Shown here piece after piece: positions 36,663 to 47,532 of a DNA stretch of 64,000 nucleotides; within the stretch, counting starts at the first letter, position 1; each line of letters opens with the position of its first letter. The notes below the pieces were generated by a model that was not told the origin of the DNA, did no database searches, and saw nothing but the letters and a program-made list of their open reading frames with translations. Source of the stretch: Leptospira ellinghausenii. GTDB lineage: Bacteria; Spirochaetota; Leptospiria; Leptospirales; Leptospiraceae. Where the stretch lies: contig NZ_BFAZ01000009.1 of the NCBI RefSeq assembly GCF_003114815.1, forward strand, positions 496,001-560,000. Reading direction: 5' to 3'. The position numbers and the translations under genes were made by a program.

Positions 36663-38075
36663 ATGGATTTTACAAAAACAAAAACAGAACTAGGAAAACT
36701 CATCGGAGAAAAAAAAGTCATCCAAAAAAACGATGGAACCATGGATGATGCCTTATTCGATTCTTATGGAACCGATCGCACAAAAGTATACCCTCCGAAT
36801 TACCAAGTATTAGTATTCCCTGAATCTACAGAAGATGTAGCATCCATTGTTACTTATGCTTACCAAAATGGAATCTCGATAGTCCCATCTGGTGGAAGGA
36901 CTGGTTATGCTGGTGGTGCTGTTGCAAAGGACGGGGAGATTGTGATTTCAATGTCCAAAATGAACCAAGTGATGGATTTTGATCCTTTTCTAGGCACCTT
37001 ACACATCCAAGCTGGGATGATCACAAAAAACCTTCACAAAGAAGCCGAAGAAAGAGGGTTTTATTTCCCAGTAGATTTTGCCGCAACAGGATCCAGCCAC
37101 ATCGGCGGAAACATTGCAACAAATGCTGGTGGTGTTCGAGTTGTACGTTACGGACTCATCCGAGACTGGATTTTAGGACTAACGGTTGTTACTGGAAAAG
37201 GGGAAGTTTTTCGTTTTAACGGTGAAATTTTAAAAAACAATACAGGTTATGACCTAAAACATTTATTTATCGGTTCGGAAGGAACTCTTGGTATCATCAC
37301 AGAAGCTGTTGTCAAACTCACCAAACCTCCCAAAGACATCCGTGTGATTTTCTTAGCAGTCCCAGAATACAAAAACATTTTGGAAATTTTCAAAGAAACT
37401 CATAACTTCGATTTACCTTTGTTAGCTTTTGAGTTTTTAACTGATTATTGTTTGGACAAAGTGAAAGAACACTTAGGTGTTCCAGACCCATTTCGAGCAC
37501 CTAGCAAGTATTATGTGCTCATGGAATTCGAAGTAAACAACGAAACCGATGAAGAAAAACTATATTCGATTTTAGAATCCATAACAGAAAAAGAACTCAT
37601 CACCGATGGATCCATTGCACAAAACTCAAGGCAAAACGAAACCTTTTGGAAGTACAGAGAAGGAATTTCGGAATCACTTTCTCTTGCTTATACAGTTCAC
37701 AAAAATGATATTTCCCTTCCACTCCGTAATATGGAGGCTTTTTTAGGGGAAATGAGTGCCCTTCTCACCCAAAAATACCAAGGTTTTTCCATTGCCCTTT
37801 TTGGTCATATTGGAGATGGGAACCTTCACTTAAACATTGTGAAACCAAAAGACCTTTCGGATGAAGAATTCTTCAAACAATGCAAACAAGTGGACCCTGA
37901 GATGTTCCAACTGATCCAAAAATTCAAAGGATCCATTTCTGCAGAACATGGAATCGGTCTCCTCAAAAAAGACTATTTGGGATTTTCCCGTTCCCAAGGG
38001 GAATTGGATACCATGAAGGCGATCAAATTGGCCTTTGACCCCAAAGGGATTTTGAACCCGGGAAAAGTGCTCTAA
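36663..38075 (+). CDS. FAD-linked oxidoreductase (GlcD/D-lactate dehydrogenase type)
   Basis: The ATG at 36663 is chosen with AAAGGA 7 bases upstream; the product is 470 residues. The FAD-binding PCMH domain shows VPSGGRTGYAGGAV, GNIATNAGGVRVVRYG and FIGSEGTLGIITEAVV. The C-terminal FAD oxidase domain shows LFGHIGDGNLHLNIV with the catalytic and metal-binding His residues and SAEHGIGLLKKDYL. It oxidises a 2-hydroxy acid such as glycolate, D-lactate or D-2-hydroxyglutarate; which one cannot be told. No iron-sulfur partner is adjacent. Confidence 0.88.
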   Translation: MDFTKTKTELGKLIGEKKVIQKNDGTMDDALFDSYGTDRTKVYPPNYQVLVFPESTEDVASIVTYAYQNGISIVPSGGRTGYAGGAVAKDGEIVISMSKMNQVMDFDPFLGTLHIQAGMITKNLHKEAEERGFYFPVDFAATGSSHIGGNIATNAGGVRVVRYGLIRDWILGLTVVTGKGEVFRFNGEILKNNTGYDLKHLFIGSEGTLGIITEAVVKLTKPPKDIRVIFLAVPEYKNILEIFKETHNFDLPLLAFEFLTDYCLDKVKEHLGVPDPFRAPSKYYVLMEFEVNNETDEEKLYSILESITEKELITDGSIAQNSRQNETFWKYREGISESLSLAYTVHKNDISLPLRNMEAFLGEMSALLTQKYQGFSIALFGHIGDGNLHLNIVKPKDLSDEEFFKQCKQVDPEMFQLIQKFKGSISAEHGIGLLKKDYLGFSRSQGELDTMKAIKLAFDPKGILNPGKVL

Positions 38076-38185
38076 ACAGAGACAAACCACTTCGAATGGA
38101 TATTTTTTTTGGTCGTTCTGCTTATTTGGTAAGCAATGGTCAAAAAAATGCTAGATTTTAATCAGAGATGGTCTAAACTGTAACT

Positions 38186-38527
38186 ATGTTCAGAAAGATT
38201 ACATACATCATGGGAGTCACTCTCCTAACAATCTCTCTGGGCAGTGCATTCCTTTCAGAAGAAAATGTTTTGGTACGCGCTCGTGGGGCAAAATCCAGCC
38301 GAGTGACAGGAAAATCCCAAGTTTCGGGATCTCATTTCCTTGTGGGCCAAAATACAACTTCAGAAGAAGGGACTGGCACAAAAGATTTAGAAGACATCCT
38401 CACTTGGAATGGAAAGGGAATCACTGGATTTTGGACCGCCACTGTCACCCAAGATGCATTTGAAGCCACACAATGGTATTCAAAACTCCTTTCTAACCAG
38501 TATCTAAACTTACCTCCACCCGTATAA
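38186..38527 (+). CDS. Small exported protein with C-terminal LNLPPPV tail
   Basis: The product is 113 residues with a signal peptide (MFRKITYIMGVTLLTISLGS). No domain is recognised. The C-terminus LLSNQYLNLPPPV resembles that of the next small exported protein (LLLNIPPPISLA), so the two may be related. It ends 19 bases before a strong terminator. Confidence 0.6.
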   Translation: MFRKITYIMGVTLLTISLGSAFLSEENVLVRARGAKSSRVTGKSQVSGSHFLVGQNTTSEEGTGTKDLEDILTWNGKGITGFWTATVTQDAFEATQWYSKLLSNQYLNLPPPV

Positions 38528-38546
38528 CTCCTCTCTACCGCTTTAA

Positions 38547-38577
38547 CCTGTGTCCCGTTAGGGGCACAGGATGTTTT
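38547..38577 (+). terminator. Intrinsic terminator
   Basis: CCTGTGTCCC (38547-38556), loop GTTA, GGGGCACAGG (38561-38570), then ATGTTTTT. Ten pairs with a single T-G wobble. It ends the small exported-protein gene. From here to 38784 I see no gene; a minus-strand open frame in this space lacks any domain or signal. Confidence 0.85.
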
Positions 38578-38784
38578 TATTTTATTCCGTTAGAATTGTT
38601 TCTCATTTGCCAAAACTTAACCGACTGTACCAGAGTGGTTTCGCGCTCTGGACAGTCTTTTTTTTCAATCTTTTTCGTCCCATCCACTAACAATTGCGCA
38701 GAATGAGAAATCCATTGCACATTCATTAGAATCACCTCCCATTTTAAGATTGAGTACAGAGATCGATAGGAATACGTGGACATT

Positions 38785-39162
38785 ATGACGGGGAACTGGT
38801 CAAACAAACTGATTGCATTGCTACTTGTGGCAACCGTAGGTTTCCCATTTGATAGCACCTCAGACGCTGTTTCCCAATATTTTGAAGCAAACCTCCAACA
38901 CATCAAAAAATCCTATGCCAATGCCTTGGAAACGCCTGAGGACACAGCGATTGACTTACCTCAGATCACTTCGATTGATGATAATGCAACACTCAGTCGC
39001 ACAAGAGCTGACTTTTTAGATTTTATCAATGATTATAAGAATTATGATCTCTCAGATGATTTAATCATTTCTTACTTTGACTTACTTTCTATCGGGAAAT
39101 TGATTCCCAACTTACTTTCTTCTCTACTGCTCAACATTCCTCCCCCTATTTCTCTCGCTTAA
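38785..39162 (+). CDS. Small exported protein with C-terminal LNIPPPISLA tail
   Basis: The product is 125 residues from ATG 38785 (a GTG at 38776 is in frame). A hydrophobic segment (SNKLIALLLVATVGFPF) may be a signal peptide. The middle is acidic (QYFEANLQHIKKSYANALE, TPEDTAIDLPQITSIDDNA) and the C-terminus is hydrophobic, ending LLLNIPPPISLA. The tail resembles that of the preceding gene at 38186. It stands 97 bases upstream of the efflux operon. Confidence 0.55.
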   Translation: MTGNWSNKLIALLLVATVGFPFDSTSDAVSQYFEANLQHIKKSYANALETPEDTAIDLPQITSIDDNATLSRTRADFLDFINDYKNYDLSDDLIISYFDLLSIGKLIPNLLSSLLLNIPPPISLA

Positions 39163-39259
39163 ACCTTATTCGGCACTTACGAATCCGGAAGTAGACCACC
39201 TAACAAGTAAGGTATACCTGTATTCGTTGCACTCAAGAATTTTAAAAATTTGGTAACTT

Positions 39260-40678
39260 ATGAACGTTTATTACAAAATCGGCATCTACCTTTCGCTTCT
39301 CTTTGTGACATCCATTCTTTCAGAAGAAATGAAAGTCGCACAAGCAAGTGAGGCTCTCAGGAGACAACTAACGGATGAAAACCCAAGGACTTCCCTTGGG
39401 GCTACATTGTACCCAGATGACCAAAAATATACCAGAGACATTGATTTAGAAACCGCTGAATCCTTGTTATGGAAAAACAACTTACTCCTCATCGCATCAC
39501 GTTTCCAAATCGATGTTAAAAAGGCTGGAATATTACAAGCAGGGTTATATGCAAACCCTAACATTGCTATTGACCAAAGTATTTATGCGGAACCTACTCA
39601 AAGGTATTTTGATACAACTCGTTCGGGTCAATCTGTTGTCCAAGTACAACAAGTATTTTTGCTCGGTGGTAAAATTGATAAACGTGTTAAAGTTGCTGAA
39701 CTCAATGCAAAAATTTCTGAACAAGAATTTTATGACTTAACAAGAGCACTCATTACAAAACTCAGAAGGACTTTTTATACAATTTATTTCTATAAGAAGG
39801 CTGTGGTTTTTTATGACCAAAGTATTGCTTCCATCGAAAAAACAGTAGAGTCTTCCGAACTTGCTTACAAACGAAGGGCTCTGTTACAAGCAGAACACTT
39901 ACGCCTTAAAGCATTATTATTCTTTCTGAAAAAAGAGAGAGAAGACTTAGCAATTAAAGTCTACGAAAGAGAAGCTGAATTAAAAGTACTACTCAATGAT
40001 GATATGTATCGAGATGCTAGGGTTGAATTTTCTCCTAAAATCAATGAAAAACAATTAGATTCCATTGTTCCAAATAATGTAAAACTCGAAGATTTAGTTG
40101 AGATTGCTCGTGAGAATCGACCTGACCTTAAAAAAGCATTACAAACATTACGTTATGAAGAAGCAAATCTAGAACTCCAATACGCAAATGCAATTCCTGA
40201 TTTATCCTTTGGTCCTGTATATAACAGAGGTGGAACAGCATTTCAAAATTATTGGGGGGTAACTGCACAGTTAACAGTTCCATTATTTGATCGTAACCAA
40301 GGGAATATCCAAGCAGCAGAAAAAGCAATTTTAGTTCGTAAACAAGAACTAAAGAACAATATCTTAGAAGTGGAAAACGAAGTAGCGGTTGCTTACCAAT
40401 CGGCTCGTATCAAAGACGCTTTATACAAACGATTCATTGATGCTTATATCAAGGATTACGGGAGTTTATCTTTGGATATGATTATGAGTTATGAAAAGAA
40501 ATACATCACGATCCTAGAGTTCGCTGACTTCTTTGAAACATACCGATCCAGTGTTGTTGAGATGTTAAAACTCCAAACGGATCGAATGGAAGCCATTGAA
40601 AATGTAAATTATGCAGTGGGAAAAGGAATCTTTATCCCCAAATCCGAAAACCAAACTTATCCAAAATCTGAGGAATAA
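39260..40678 (+). CDS. TolC-family outer-membrane efflux protein (CzcC/CusC-like)
   Basis: The product is 472 residues with a signal peptide ending around SILSEE. It shows two outer-membrane-efflux repeats with long helices, [20 protein letters not shown] and [20 protein letters not shown], and short strands. It forms the outer-membrane channel of a tripartite pump. The adaptor gene starts one base after its stop, followed by an extra barrel-like protein and the RND pump, so all four form one operon. Confidence 0.88.
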   Translation: MNVYYKIGIYLSLLFVTSILSEEMKVAQASEALRRQLTDENPRTSLGATLYPDDQKYTRDIDLETAESLLWKNNLLLIASRFQIDVKKAGILQAGLYANPNIAIDQSIYAEPTQRYFDTTRSGQSVVQVQQVFLLGGKIDKRVKVAELNAKISEQEFYDLTRALITKLRRTFYTIYFYKKAVVFYDQSIASIEKTVESSELAYKRRALLQAEHLRLKALLFFLKKEREDLAIKVYEREAELKVLLNDDMYRDARVEFSPKINEKQLDSIVPNNVKLEDLVEIARENRPDLKKALQTLRYEEANLELQYANAIPDLSFGPVYNRGGTAFQNYWGVTAQLTVPLFDRNQGNIQAAEKAILVRKQELKNNILEVENEVAVAYQSARIKDALYKRFIDAYIKDYGSLSLDMIMSYEKKYITILEFADFFETYRSSVVEMLKLQTDRMEAIENVNYAVGKGIFIPKSENQTYPKSEE

Positions 40679-40679
40679 A

Positions 40680-41687
40680 ATGTTAGTTACCTTAAAATCG
40701 TTAAATCAAAAAGCAAAAATCCTCCTGATGTCCGGAGTTATATTAATTGTAGTCGCTGTTTTGTTTTTGGTATTTTCCAAAAGTACAAAACCTGTTCACA
40801 AACATCCTGAAAAGGCTGAAGTATTTGATGATGGATTGCGAATTGAATTTAAACCCAATAGTCCAGGCCTTGAGATCGTAAAGTCAACAGTCATTGGTGG
40901 TGGCGGAGAGTTTGTAAGTTTAGAAGCACCTGCAAGGCTAATCGCATCCACTTCTCCATCAGTGAGTAATGGCTCCCGAATCATTCTCTTCGAATCAGCA
41001 GAGTTAAACGATTTGTATGTCGGTTATATCCATGCAAAGAATAAACTCCACAGGTCCAATAAAAACCTAAATCGTATCAAAGATATGTTTGTTCACCGAG
41101 TAGCGACAGAAAAAGATTTGGTCGAATCTGAAACTGATTCTGGTAACGATGCAGCAGAACTTGCAGAATTCGAAGGAAAACTTCGAGCGCAAGGATTAAA
41201 TCCAAGTGAATTAAGCACTGCAGGAAGTTTAAAAGCTTGGATCATTACGGATGTTCCTGAATCACAAATCTCTACCTTAAAAAAAGGAAGAAAGGTAAAA
41301 GTGGTTTTTGCTTCTTTCCCTGATGAAGAGTTTATTGGAACTGCGGAAGCCATTGGGGATAACGTGGACCCATTAACGAGAACTGCAAAAATGCGTATCA
41401 TCGTGGTGAATGAAAAGTACAGATTAAAACCAGGTATGTTTGGTGTTGTAAAATTTCCTGAACAAACTGGTGGAGATAGTGTTGTATTACCTTATACTGC
41501 AATCGTAACTGTTGAAGGTAAAAACTATGTGTTTGTCGAAGAAAAGCCATTAACATTCAAAAGACGAGAAGTTGTTTTGGGAATCTCAACAAAAGAACGA
41601 GTGAATATTATCGAAGGACTTTCTCCTGGTGAAAAAGTAGCGATCCAAGGTTCCATATTATTAAAAGGTCTCAGTTTTGGTTTCTAA
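40680..41687 (+). CDS. RND periplasmic adaptor (membrane fusion protein)
   Basis: The ATG at 40680 (335 residues) directly follows the TolC stop. One membrane segment (12-33) precedes a HlyD-like fold with helical hairpin ([20 protein letters not shown]), a beta-barrel ([20 protein letters not shown]) and a membrane-proximal domain ([18 protein letters not shown]). It links the inner-membrane RND pump to TolC. The His-rich N-terminal stretch (PVHKHPEK) is short and does not by itself define metal binding. Confidence 0.88.
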   Translation: MLVTLKSLNQKAKILLMSGVILIVVAVLFLVFSKSTKPVHKHPEKAEVFDDGLRIEFKPNSPGLEIVKSTVIGGGGEFVSLEAPARLIASTSPSVSNGSRIILFESAELNDLYVGYIHAKNKLHRSNKNLNRIKDMFVHRVATEKDLVESETDSGNDAAELAEFEGKLRAQGLNPSELSTAGSLKAWIITDVPESQISTLKKGRKVKVVFASFPDEEFIGTAEAIGDNVDPLTRTAKMRIIVVNEKYRLKPGMFGVVKFPEQTGGDSVVLPYTAIVTVEGKNYVFVEEKPLTFKRREVVLGISTKERVNIIEGLSPGEKVAIQGSILLKGLSFGF

Positions 41688-41688
41688 G

Positions 41689-42438
41689 ATGAAGCATATA
41701 ATTCTTAGTCTTTTATTACTTACCGTTCTAGGAACTAATTTATATTCTCAAACTTCTCCTTATCCAAAGGATAAAAATGGGAATGAAATCAAACCGGAAT
41801 GGACTCCTTCTAAAGCAAATGAATCTGCATTTGGTGAAGATGAAAAACTGAATCAAAATAGTTTAGATGAAAAACGATTACCTAAAACGACTAATTTTTG
41901 GGTTTATGGTGCCTCGATAGGTTCTCCAGCGAGTATTAATTTTAATTTAGGCTATTACTGGAAAGATATCGTATTACGAGGTTCTGGTGGTGTATGGGGA
42001 CCACAATGGAAAGGTGGCCAAATCGATTTAGGTTATACCTTTTGGAAAACACCTGTAATCACTCACAGTATCTCAATTGTAGGTGGTTATTTTGAAGTAA
42101 ATCCATTTGCTCCCGAAGTGGGACGTGGTGGTCAATCCTCATACCCAACAGGAGTCAATATTCCCGGATACAATAGACGAGATCCAACACAGGAAGATTT
42201 GCTCATTCGTTCCTATATTAATTCCATCGATTCCAATGTGGCTACATATCTTGAATACGAAAGTAGAGAGAGACAAAGAGTTCATTTAACTCAAAGATAT
42301 ATTGGAGTTACCTACGACTTTTTACTTGGAAACTTCTTCCTTCAGTTAGGTGGAGGAATTGGCCAGGGCGATTATAGAAACCCTCAGCTTTTGCTACAAA
42401 TGGGTTACCTCTTCAATACGAGGGAGTATCATGATTAA
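41689..42438 (+). CDS. Unknown exported barrel-like protein inside the efflux operon
   Basis: The product is 249 residues with a signal peptide ([20 protein letters not shown]). The mature protein has alternating strands rich in Gly and aromatic residues ([59 protein letters not shown]) and ends with a strand LLLQMGYLF, the pattern of a small outer-membrane beta-barrel. It lies between the adaptor and the pump and overlaps the pump start by 8 bases. An accessory role in the pump is inferred from position only; canonical CzcCBA systems lack such a gene. Confidence 0.75.
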   Translation: MKHIILSLLLLTVLGTNLYSQTSPYPKDKNGNEIKPEWTPSKANESAFGEDEKLNQNSLDEKRLPKTTNFWVYGASIGSPASINFNLGYYWKDIVLRGSGGVWGPQWKGGQIDLGYTFWKTPVITHSISIVGGYFEVNPFAPEVGRGGQSSYPTGVNIPGYNRRDPTQEDLLIRSYINSIDSNVATYLEYESRERQRVHLTQRYIGVTYDFLLGNFFLQLGGGIGQGDYRNPQLLLQMGYLFNTREYHD

Positions 42439-45400
42439 AGATTTTATTGAAACAGCACTTAAAAATCGAATTACCACAATCATTGCAGCAATTGTTGCTG
42501 TATTATTTGGAATTTGGGCATGGATAGACATTCGTAAAGAAGCCTATTCCGACATCGCTGACACACAAGTTCGATTGATTGCTAAATTTCCTGGGAAAGC
42601 AGCAGTAGAAGTGGAAGAAAGGGTAACTCTTCCCATAGAACGCGTATTAAACGCCATTCCGAAGGTTGCAGTGCGACGTTCAAGAACGATCAATGGTCTC
42701 GTTGTATTCCAATTTGTTTTTGAAGATGGAACTGATGATTATTTTGCACGTATGAGACTTATGGAACGTGTCGCAGATGCTGACATTCCAGAAGATGTAC
42801 ACCCTGCATTAGGACCCATGAGTTCACCTGTAGGTGAGATTTATCGATATGTTTTAGAATCTTCCGAGAATCACACCCCAATGGAATTACGAACCATCCA
42901 AGATTGGATTGTTATGCCTAAAATGTTACAAATTCCTGGGATTGCGGATGTTGTTACATTCGGTGGATTACCCAAACAATACCATGTTGTCACCTCACCT
43001 GACAAACTGATTCGTTTTAAATTAACAATCGGTGATGTGATCAAAGCCATTCAAGAGAACAACTTAAATACAGGAGGAAATTTACTCCTCCAGGGGGAAC
43101 AAGGTTTTCCTATCCGTTCTCTAGGAGCCATTCGAGATCCTAAACACATAGAAAACATCGTTGTAAAAACTGTGAATGGGGTTCCTGTGTTTATCCGTGA
43201 TTTGGGTTCGGTCGAAATTTCTCATCCGATTCCAAGTGGGGTATTGGGTTATACAGTCCAAAACGAAGAAGAAGGTTTAATTGATGTTGACTCATCTGTC
43301 CAAGGTTTGGTGGCGATGAGACGTTGGGGAGATCCCAATGAGATGGGTGAACGTATCCGTGAAAAAGTCAAAGAAATCAATGAAAACTACCTTCCAAAAG
43401 GAGTTCAACTTCGTAACACTTATGACAGAACGGATTTAGTAAATTATACTCTTCGAACAATTGGAAAAACATTGGTTGAAGGTGTTGTTGTCGTAAGTTT
43501 AGTTTTAATTTTCTTTATCGGAAGTGTTAGGGCAAGTCTTGTCGTTGTGGCAACCATTCCATTTGCCATGTTGTTTGCATTTTTACTTATGAACATGTCT
43601 GGAATTCCGGCAAGTTTACTTTCGTTAGGTGCAATTGACTTTGGTATTATCGTTGATGGTGCCGTCATCATGGTGGAAAATATCATGCGACGTTATCGCG
43701 ATGCCACACCTGAAGAAAAATCACATGGAATCCTTGCATTTACAAGAGATTCTGCATCTGAAGTTGGAACAGAAATTCTATTTTCAATCTTAATCATCAT
43801 CTTAGCATATCTTCCAATTTTCTCATTTGAACGTATCGAAGGTCGATTATTCAAACCAATGGCGTTTACAATTTCCTTTGCGATTTTAGGAGCACTCATC
43901 TTCGCAATGGCAGTGATCCCTGTGATCATGTCGATCATCTATAAAAATTATTTTGAATCGGCAAATCCTGGGCCAATCGAATGGCACAATCCATTTTATG
44001 ATTGGATCGAAGGAAAGTACAGACGTCTTATTGAATTCATTGTCAATCGTTCCAAAAAAGCAGTTCGTTATACTTTCAGTGTTGTGACCATATTCTTAGC
44101 CATTGGTATGTTTTCGTTAGGAACAGAATTTTTACCTGAGATGGACGAAGGTGGATTCAACATTCGTATCTTTTTTCCAGTAGGAATTTCACTTCCAGAA
44201 GCTAGAAAGTTTATGCCAAAGATCAGGCAAACGATCTATAAAAACGAACAAGTCAGCGTAGTAATCTCCCAGTTAGGTAGGAATGATGATGGAACAGATC
44301 CACTTCCACCAAACCGACTCGAAGTATTGATTGGTTTAAAAGACTATAATAAGTGGAAAGAAAAGATCACCAAACAAGAATTATTACTCAGAATGAAGAA
44401 TGATCTGGAAGCCACTTTACCAGGTGCAAGGATCAGTTTTTCACAACCGATTATGGACAACTTGTCCGAAGCAATCATGGGTACAATTGCCGATCTTGCA
44501 GTGTTTGTATCTGGAAATGATTTAAAAATCATGCGTGGGATTGGTAATGAAGTTCTAAAAGAAATCAAAGAAATGAAAGGTGCCAGTGAATATGGTATCG
44601 AACAAGAGGCGGAAAGTCCACAGTTAACAATCAGCATCAATCGAGAAGCTGCGGCTCGTTTTGGTATCAATGTAATTGATATCCAACAAATGATTGAGGC
44701 CGCGATCGGGATGCAAAGAATTAGCACTTTGTATGAGGGTCCATCTGACATTCCGCCAAAAACTCCAGCTCGTTTTGGAATCGTAGTGCGATTTTCAAAA
44801 GATTACCGTGCATCAAAACAAGCGATTGAAAATATGCCAATCATCTCTCCCAAAGGAGAAAGGATCCCATTATCTCAGTTGGCTGATATTGAAGTCATTG
44901 ATGGACCAACAATGATCTTCAGACAAGAAGGCCGTCGGGTTGTAACTGTTAGGACAAACATTAGAGGTCGAGACCAAGGTGGATTTGTTTCTGAACTCCA
45001 AAAACGAGTTAAGAAAAAAATCAAACTGCCAGACGGTTATGAAATCCGATTTGGGGGACAATATGAAAACCTTTCTAGGGTTGGGAAAAAATTAGCAATC
45101 GTCATTCCCATTACAATCCTCATCATATTCGGAGTATTGTATTTGTTGTATCGTAACCTAAAGTATGTCTATGTTGCACTTGCTTGTATTCCTCTTTCCT
45201 TACTTGGGGGAATTTATGCACTATTACTTCGAGGGTATTACTTCAACGTATCAGGTGGAGTTGGATTTATTTCACTCTTTGGAATTGCAACCATGGCAGG
45301 GGTGTTATTTGTTTCAAGGACCAACCACCTTCTAATCGAGGAACCAGATATTTCAACGAAGGCAGCAGTAAAAAAAGCTGCAGTCATTCAGTTACGCCCA

Positions 45401-45742
45401 ATGCTTATGACAATGTTACTTGCGTTACTCGGTTTAATTCCTGCAACTTTGGGAACAGGAGTAGGATCAGACGTACAAAGGCCATTGGCAACAGTGATTG
45501 TAGGCGGATTATTTTCAGCTATGTGCCTTGTTTTAACCATCCTACCTTCTCTTTACCTAGTCGTAGTTGGAGAAAGAAAACCAGATGCAAAAGAATTAGA
45601 AGAAATGAGTCACAAAAAACATATTCCATTTCTAGATTTTGTGAACGAACTGAGTGAAGAACCTTTAGAAGAAGATGATGACGACAATGATTCTCCTTCT
45701 AAGAAGAAGAAAAAACCCGCTAAAAAAAGGAAAAAAACTTAA
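42431..45742 (+). CDS. HME-family RND heavy-metal efflux pump (CzcA-like)
   Basis: The ATG at 42431 gives 1103 residues. The heavy-metal subfamily is indicated by [40 protein letters not shown] and [14 protein letters not shown]. In the fourth membrane helix, [18 protein letters not shown] keeps the two Asp and one Glu of the divalent-metal (Co/Zn/Ni/Cd) class rather than the copper/silver class. The C-terminal tail [10 protein letters not shown] followed by a lysine-rich run of about 14 residues is unusual. A terminator follows. The metal specificity is inferred from the helix motif. Confidence 0.9.
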   Translation: MIKDFIETALKNRITTIIAAIVAVLFGIWAWIDIRKEAYSDIADTQVRLIAKFPGKAAVEVEERVTLPIERVLNAIPKVAVRRSRTINGLVVFQFVFEDGTDDYFARMRLMERVADADIPEDVHPALGPMSSPVGEIYRYVLESSENHTPMELRTIQDWIVMPKMLQIPGIADVVTFGGLPKQYHVVTSPDKLIRFKLTIGDVIKAIQENNLNTGGNLLLQGEQGFPIRSLGAIRDPKHIENIVVKTVNGVPVFIRDLGSVEISHPIPSGVLGYTVQNEEEGLIDVDSSVQGLVAMRRWGDPNEMGERIREKVKEINENYLPKGVQLRNTYDRTDLVNYTLRTIGKTLVEGVVVVSLVLIFFIGSVRASLVVVATIPFAMLFAFLLMNMSGIPASLLSLGAIDFGIIVDGAVIMVENIMRRYRDATPEEKSHGILAFTRDSASEVGTEILFSILIIILAYLPIFSFERIEGRLFKPMAFTISFAILGALIFAMAVIPVIMSIIYKNYFESANPGPIEWHNPFYDWIEGKYRRLIEFIVNRSKKAVRYTFSVVTIFLAIGMFSLGTEFLPEMDEGGFNIRIFFPVGISLPEARKFMPKIRQTIYKNEQVSVVISQLGRNDDGTDPLPPNRLEVLIGLKDYNKWKEKITKQELLLRMKNDLEATLPGARISFSQPIMDNLSEAIMGTIADLAVFVSGNDLKIMRGIGNEVLKEIKEMKGASEYGIEQEAESPQLTISINREAAARFGINVIDIQQMIEAAIGMQRISTLYEGPSDIPPKTPARFGIVVRFSKDYRASKQAIENMPIISPKGERIPLSQLADIEVIDGPTMIFRQEGRRVVTVRTNIRGRDQGGFVSELQKRVKKKIKLPDGYEIRFGGQYENLSRVGKKLAIVIPITILIIFGVLYLLYRNLKYVYVALACIPLSLLGGIYALLLRGYYFNVSGGVGFISLFGIATMAGVLFVSRTNHLLIEEPDISTKAAVKKAAVIQLRPMLMTMLLALLGLIPATLGTGVGSDVQRPLATVIVGGLFSAMCLVLTILPSLYLVVVGERKPDAKELEEMSHKKHIPFLDFVNELSEEPLEEDDDDNDSPSKKKKKPAKKRKKT

Positions 45743-45783
45743 AAAAAGAACCGATCATAAAAAAGTAAGTAGAGTGTAGAACT

Positions 45784-45817
45784 AACCTCTGGAAACAAAT
45801 TCCAGAGGTTTTTTTTA
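45784..45817. terminator. Strong terminator after the RND pump gene
   Basis: AACCTCTGGAA (45784-45794), loop ACAAA, TTCCAGAGGTT (45800-45810), then eight T from 45809. The perfect 11-bp stem also lies just beyond the stop of the convergent porin gene (45815), so it may serve both strands, though it is best on the plus strand. Confidence 0.88.
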
Positions 45818-47077
45818 TATCCTAACTGTTGCCGCGACCACAAACAATCGCTCTACTCTAGTCCTTTTGTTATTATCTGTTTCAAAAACAGGATCCATCG
45901 ATTCCCTTTGGATGGCTTCAAGTCGTAAAAGTCCAGGTAACCAATTTAATAAATCAAAAGTGATCGTATACCCATTAGTTAAAAAACCATTTCGTGTATA
46001 TGTGGGAGCTAACACTTGTTTTGGATCATAAAATCGTTCTAAACGAAAACTAAGCCTAAAAATATCTTCATACCGAAAACTTGTCCAGAATGTACCGTGA
46101 TACCATTGGTTATAAACTCGAGACTCTCGACTGATGTACATTGGCAGTACAGGATTGATTTCTTTCCACCATGGTTCATAGGATAATGATTCTTTTGTCT
46201 TTTGTGCTCCAATGTCCCCAGACATAGCAAATGACAACCAATCTAAAACTTTCCATTCTACAATTGTATTATTGTATAACCTGGTCTGTTTTCGTTCATA
46301 GTCTGGTGCTTCATTCCCTACAAATTGATTCGCAGTCAGAATCAAATTAGGAGTAAAATGGTATTTAAATTGAGTTCCTACAGATTTATCTTTGTTTTGA
46401 TCGGTAATGTTTTGCCATCCATTCATCACATGAAATTGGAATTGGAATTTTTCACTAAACTTAGTTGTTAATCTTACTCCTGACGAATAATAAGGAACAT
46501 AGTCAAGTGCAAGTGCTCTCGTATAATTCCAATTATCTGAAGAAATCCAAGATTCATGTCCAATATGACCGAAATAAATCCCAGCATCCAGCCATGTGTT
46601 TTTGGTTAACTTAAAACCAACATAGGCTTCTTGGATGTGTTTGACAGCATTTTGATTCGAACTGACATCTTTACTCACTTCTGCTGCATAATTTGTATTC
46701 ACAGAAGTTCCAAACTGCAATGCAATTCTACCTCGGATTTTTTCTTCCTGCCACTTTGCATCGACAAATCCTAAATTGATATTAAACTCATCATTCCGAA
46801 CCGCTTGTGTAGTATAGGCACGTTCTTTTGAGCGAGGATGATTTGCATTATGCGAATAGTAAGTATCAACGAAGGCGCCGAATTTTAAACTTTTAGGCAA
46901 TACAATATGATTCTCTTGAGTTTGATTGGATGACTCGTTTTGGTTCTTTTGGACGATTTGATTTGTATCTTTATTTTGAGTTGTTTCATTCGTTTCCTCA
47001 GCAAATAGATTTCCTGAGAACAGGAAAATAATGGAAAGAATGGAGAGTAATGAAAGAAATTGATTCCGTGTTGGCAT
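45815..47077 (-). CDS. OmpL-like beta-barrel porin-2 family outer-membrane protein
   Basis: The product is 420 residues with signal peptide LLSILSIIFLFSGNLFAEE. A short Asn/Gln-rich linker (NQIVQKNQNESSNQTQENH) precedes a beta-barrel: LKFGAFVDTYYSHNANHP, DEFNINLGFVDAKWQ, IRGRIALQFGTSV, LDAGIYFGHIGHESW, FQFHVMNGWQNIT, WKVLDWLSFAMSGDIG. This is the pattern of the putative beta-barrel porin-2 (BBP2) family. It is the last gene after a DUF455 gene and a cytochrome c gene, with a hairpin covering its ribosome site. Confidence 0.8.
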   Translation of the reverse strand: MPTRNQFLSLLSILSIIFLFSGNLFAEETNETTQNKDTNQIVQKNQNESSNQTQENHIVLPKSLKFGAFVDTYYSHNANHPRSKERAYTTQAVRNDEFNINLGFVDAKWQEEKIRGRIALQFGTSVNTNYAAEVSKDVSSNQNAVKHIQEAYVGFKLTKNTWLDAGIYFGHIGHESWISSDNWNYTRALALDYVPYYSSGVRLTTKFSEKFQFQFHVMNGWQNITDQNKDKSVGTQFKYHFTPNLILTANQFVGNEAPDYERKQTRLYNNTIVEWKVLDWLSFAMSGDIGAQKTKESLSYEPWWKEINPVLPMYISRESRVYNQWYHGTFWTSFRYEDIFRLSFRLERFYDPKQVLAPTYTRNGFLTNGYTITFDLLNWLPGLLRLEAIQRESMDPVFETDNNKRTRVERLFVVAATVRI

Positions 47078-47082
47078 GTAAA

Positions 47083-47101
47083 TCCGCTCATCACGAGCGG
47101 A
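47083..47101 (-). promoter_or_regulatory. Hairpin that may sequester the porin ribosome site
   Basis: In the minus-strand message TCCGCTC-GTGAT-GAGCGGA forms a perfect 7-bp stem between the cytochrome c stop and the porin ATG at 47077. The only purine-rich stretch upstream of the ATG is the 3' arm GAGCGGA, 5 bases before the start codon. It could regulate translation or act as a processing or stability signal. Confidence 0.4.
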
Positions 47102-47110
47102 GTTTAAAAC

Positions 47111-47512
47111 TTATTTTTTAAGAAGTTCTTTGATCTCTTTTGGAAATGGTAGTAACTCTTCAGGAACTTGGATTAACTTTTTACGATAGTTCTTCTTGTA
47201 CTCTTTCTTAAATTTTGTATGGCAAGATTTACAAGTCTCATCTGGTTTTCCCACAGCAAGTTTGGAGTCGATCATTTCTTTCCATTCTGCTTTTTGGTCT
47301 TCGGGAGCCATGTCTGGAACTTTTGCGAGAATTTTATTGAGATAATCAGCATTATCCTTTTTGTCATACAACTTCGTCGCTGGCTTTGTATACTCTTCCA
47401 TAAAATCATGGAGATTCATCTCAGTGACTGACTTTGTTTTTTTTTCAGCGTTTAGTACAAACCCGAAAGAAACAAAAACCATCACCATACTCAAAAGTAA
47501 TTTTAATTTCAT
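47111..47512 (-). CDS. Small exported monohaem cytochrome c
   Basis: The product is 133 residues with a signal peptide (KLKLLLSMVMVFVSFGFVLN) and AAGGTAG as a good ribosome site. A single haem motif CKSCH sits near residue 97 within PDETCKSCHTKFKKEYKKNY. The surrounding helices (MNLHDFMEEYTKPATKLYD, DLNKILAKVPDMAPEDQK-like) form a bundle, so a cytochrome c'-like or other helical c-type cytochrome is likely, in the periplasm. It follows the DUF455 gene by 20 bases. Confidence 0.8.
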   Translation of the reverse strand: MKLKLLLSMVMVFVSFGFVLNAEKKTKSVTEMNLHDFMEEYTKPATKLYDKKDNADYLNKILAKVPDMAPEDQKAEWKEMIDSKLAVGKPDETCKSCHTKFKKEYKKNYRKKLIQVPEELLPFPKEIKELLKK

Positions 47513-47532
47513 ATCTACCTTCTTGCGAAATT

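Noticed and set aside
38577..38906. Minus-strand 109-codon frame over the intergenic region and the next gene
   Set aside because: No signal, domain or upstream ribosome site; it overlaps a well-formed plus-strand gene with a signal-like N-terminus.
45184..45657. 157-codon plus-strand frame inside the RND pump gene
   Set aside because: Alternate frame of a conserved RND transporter.
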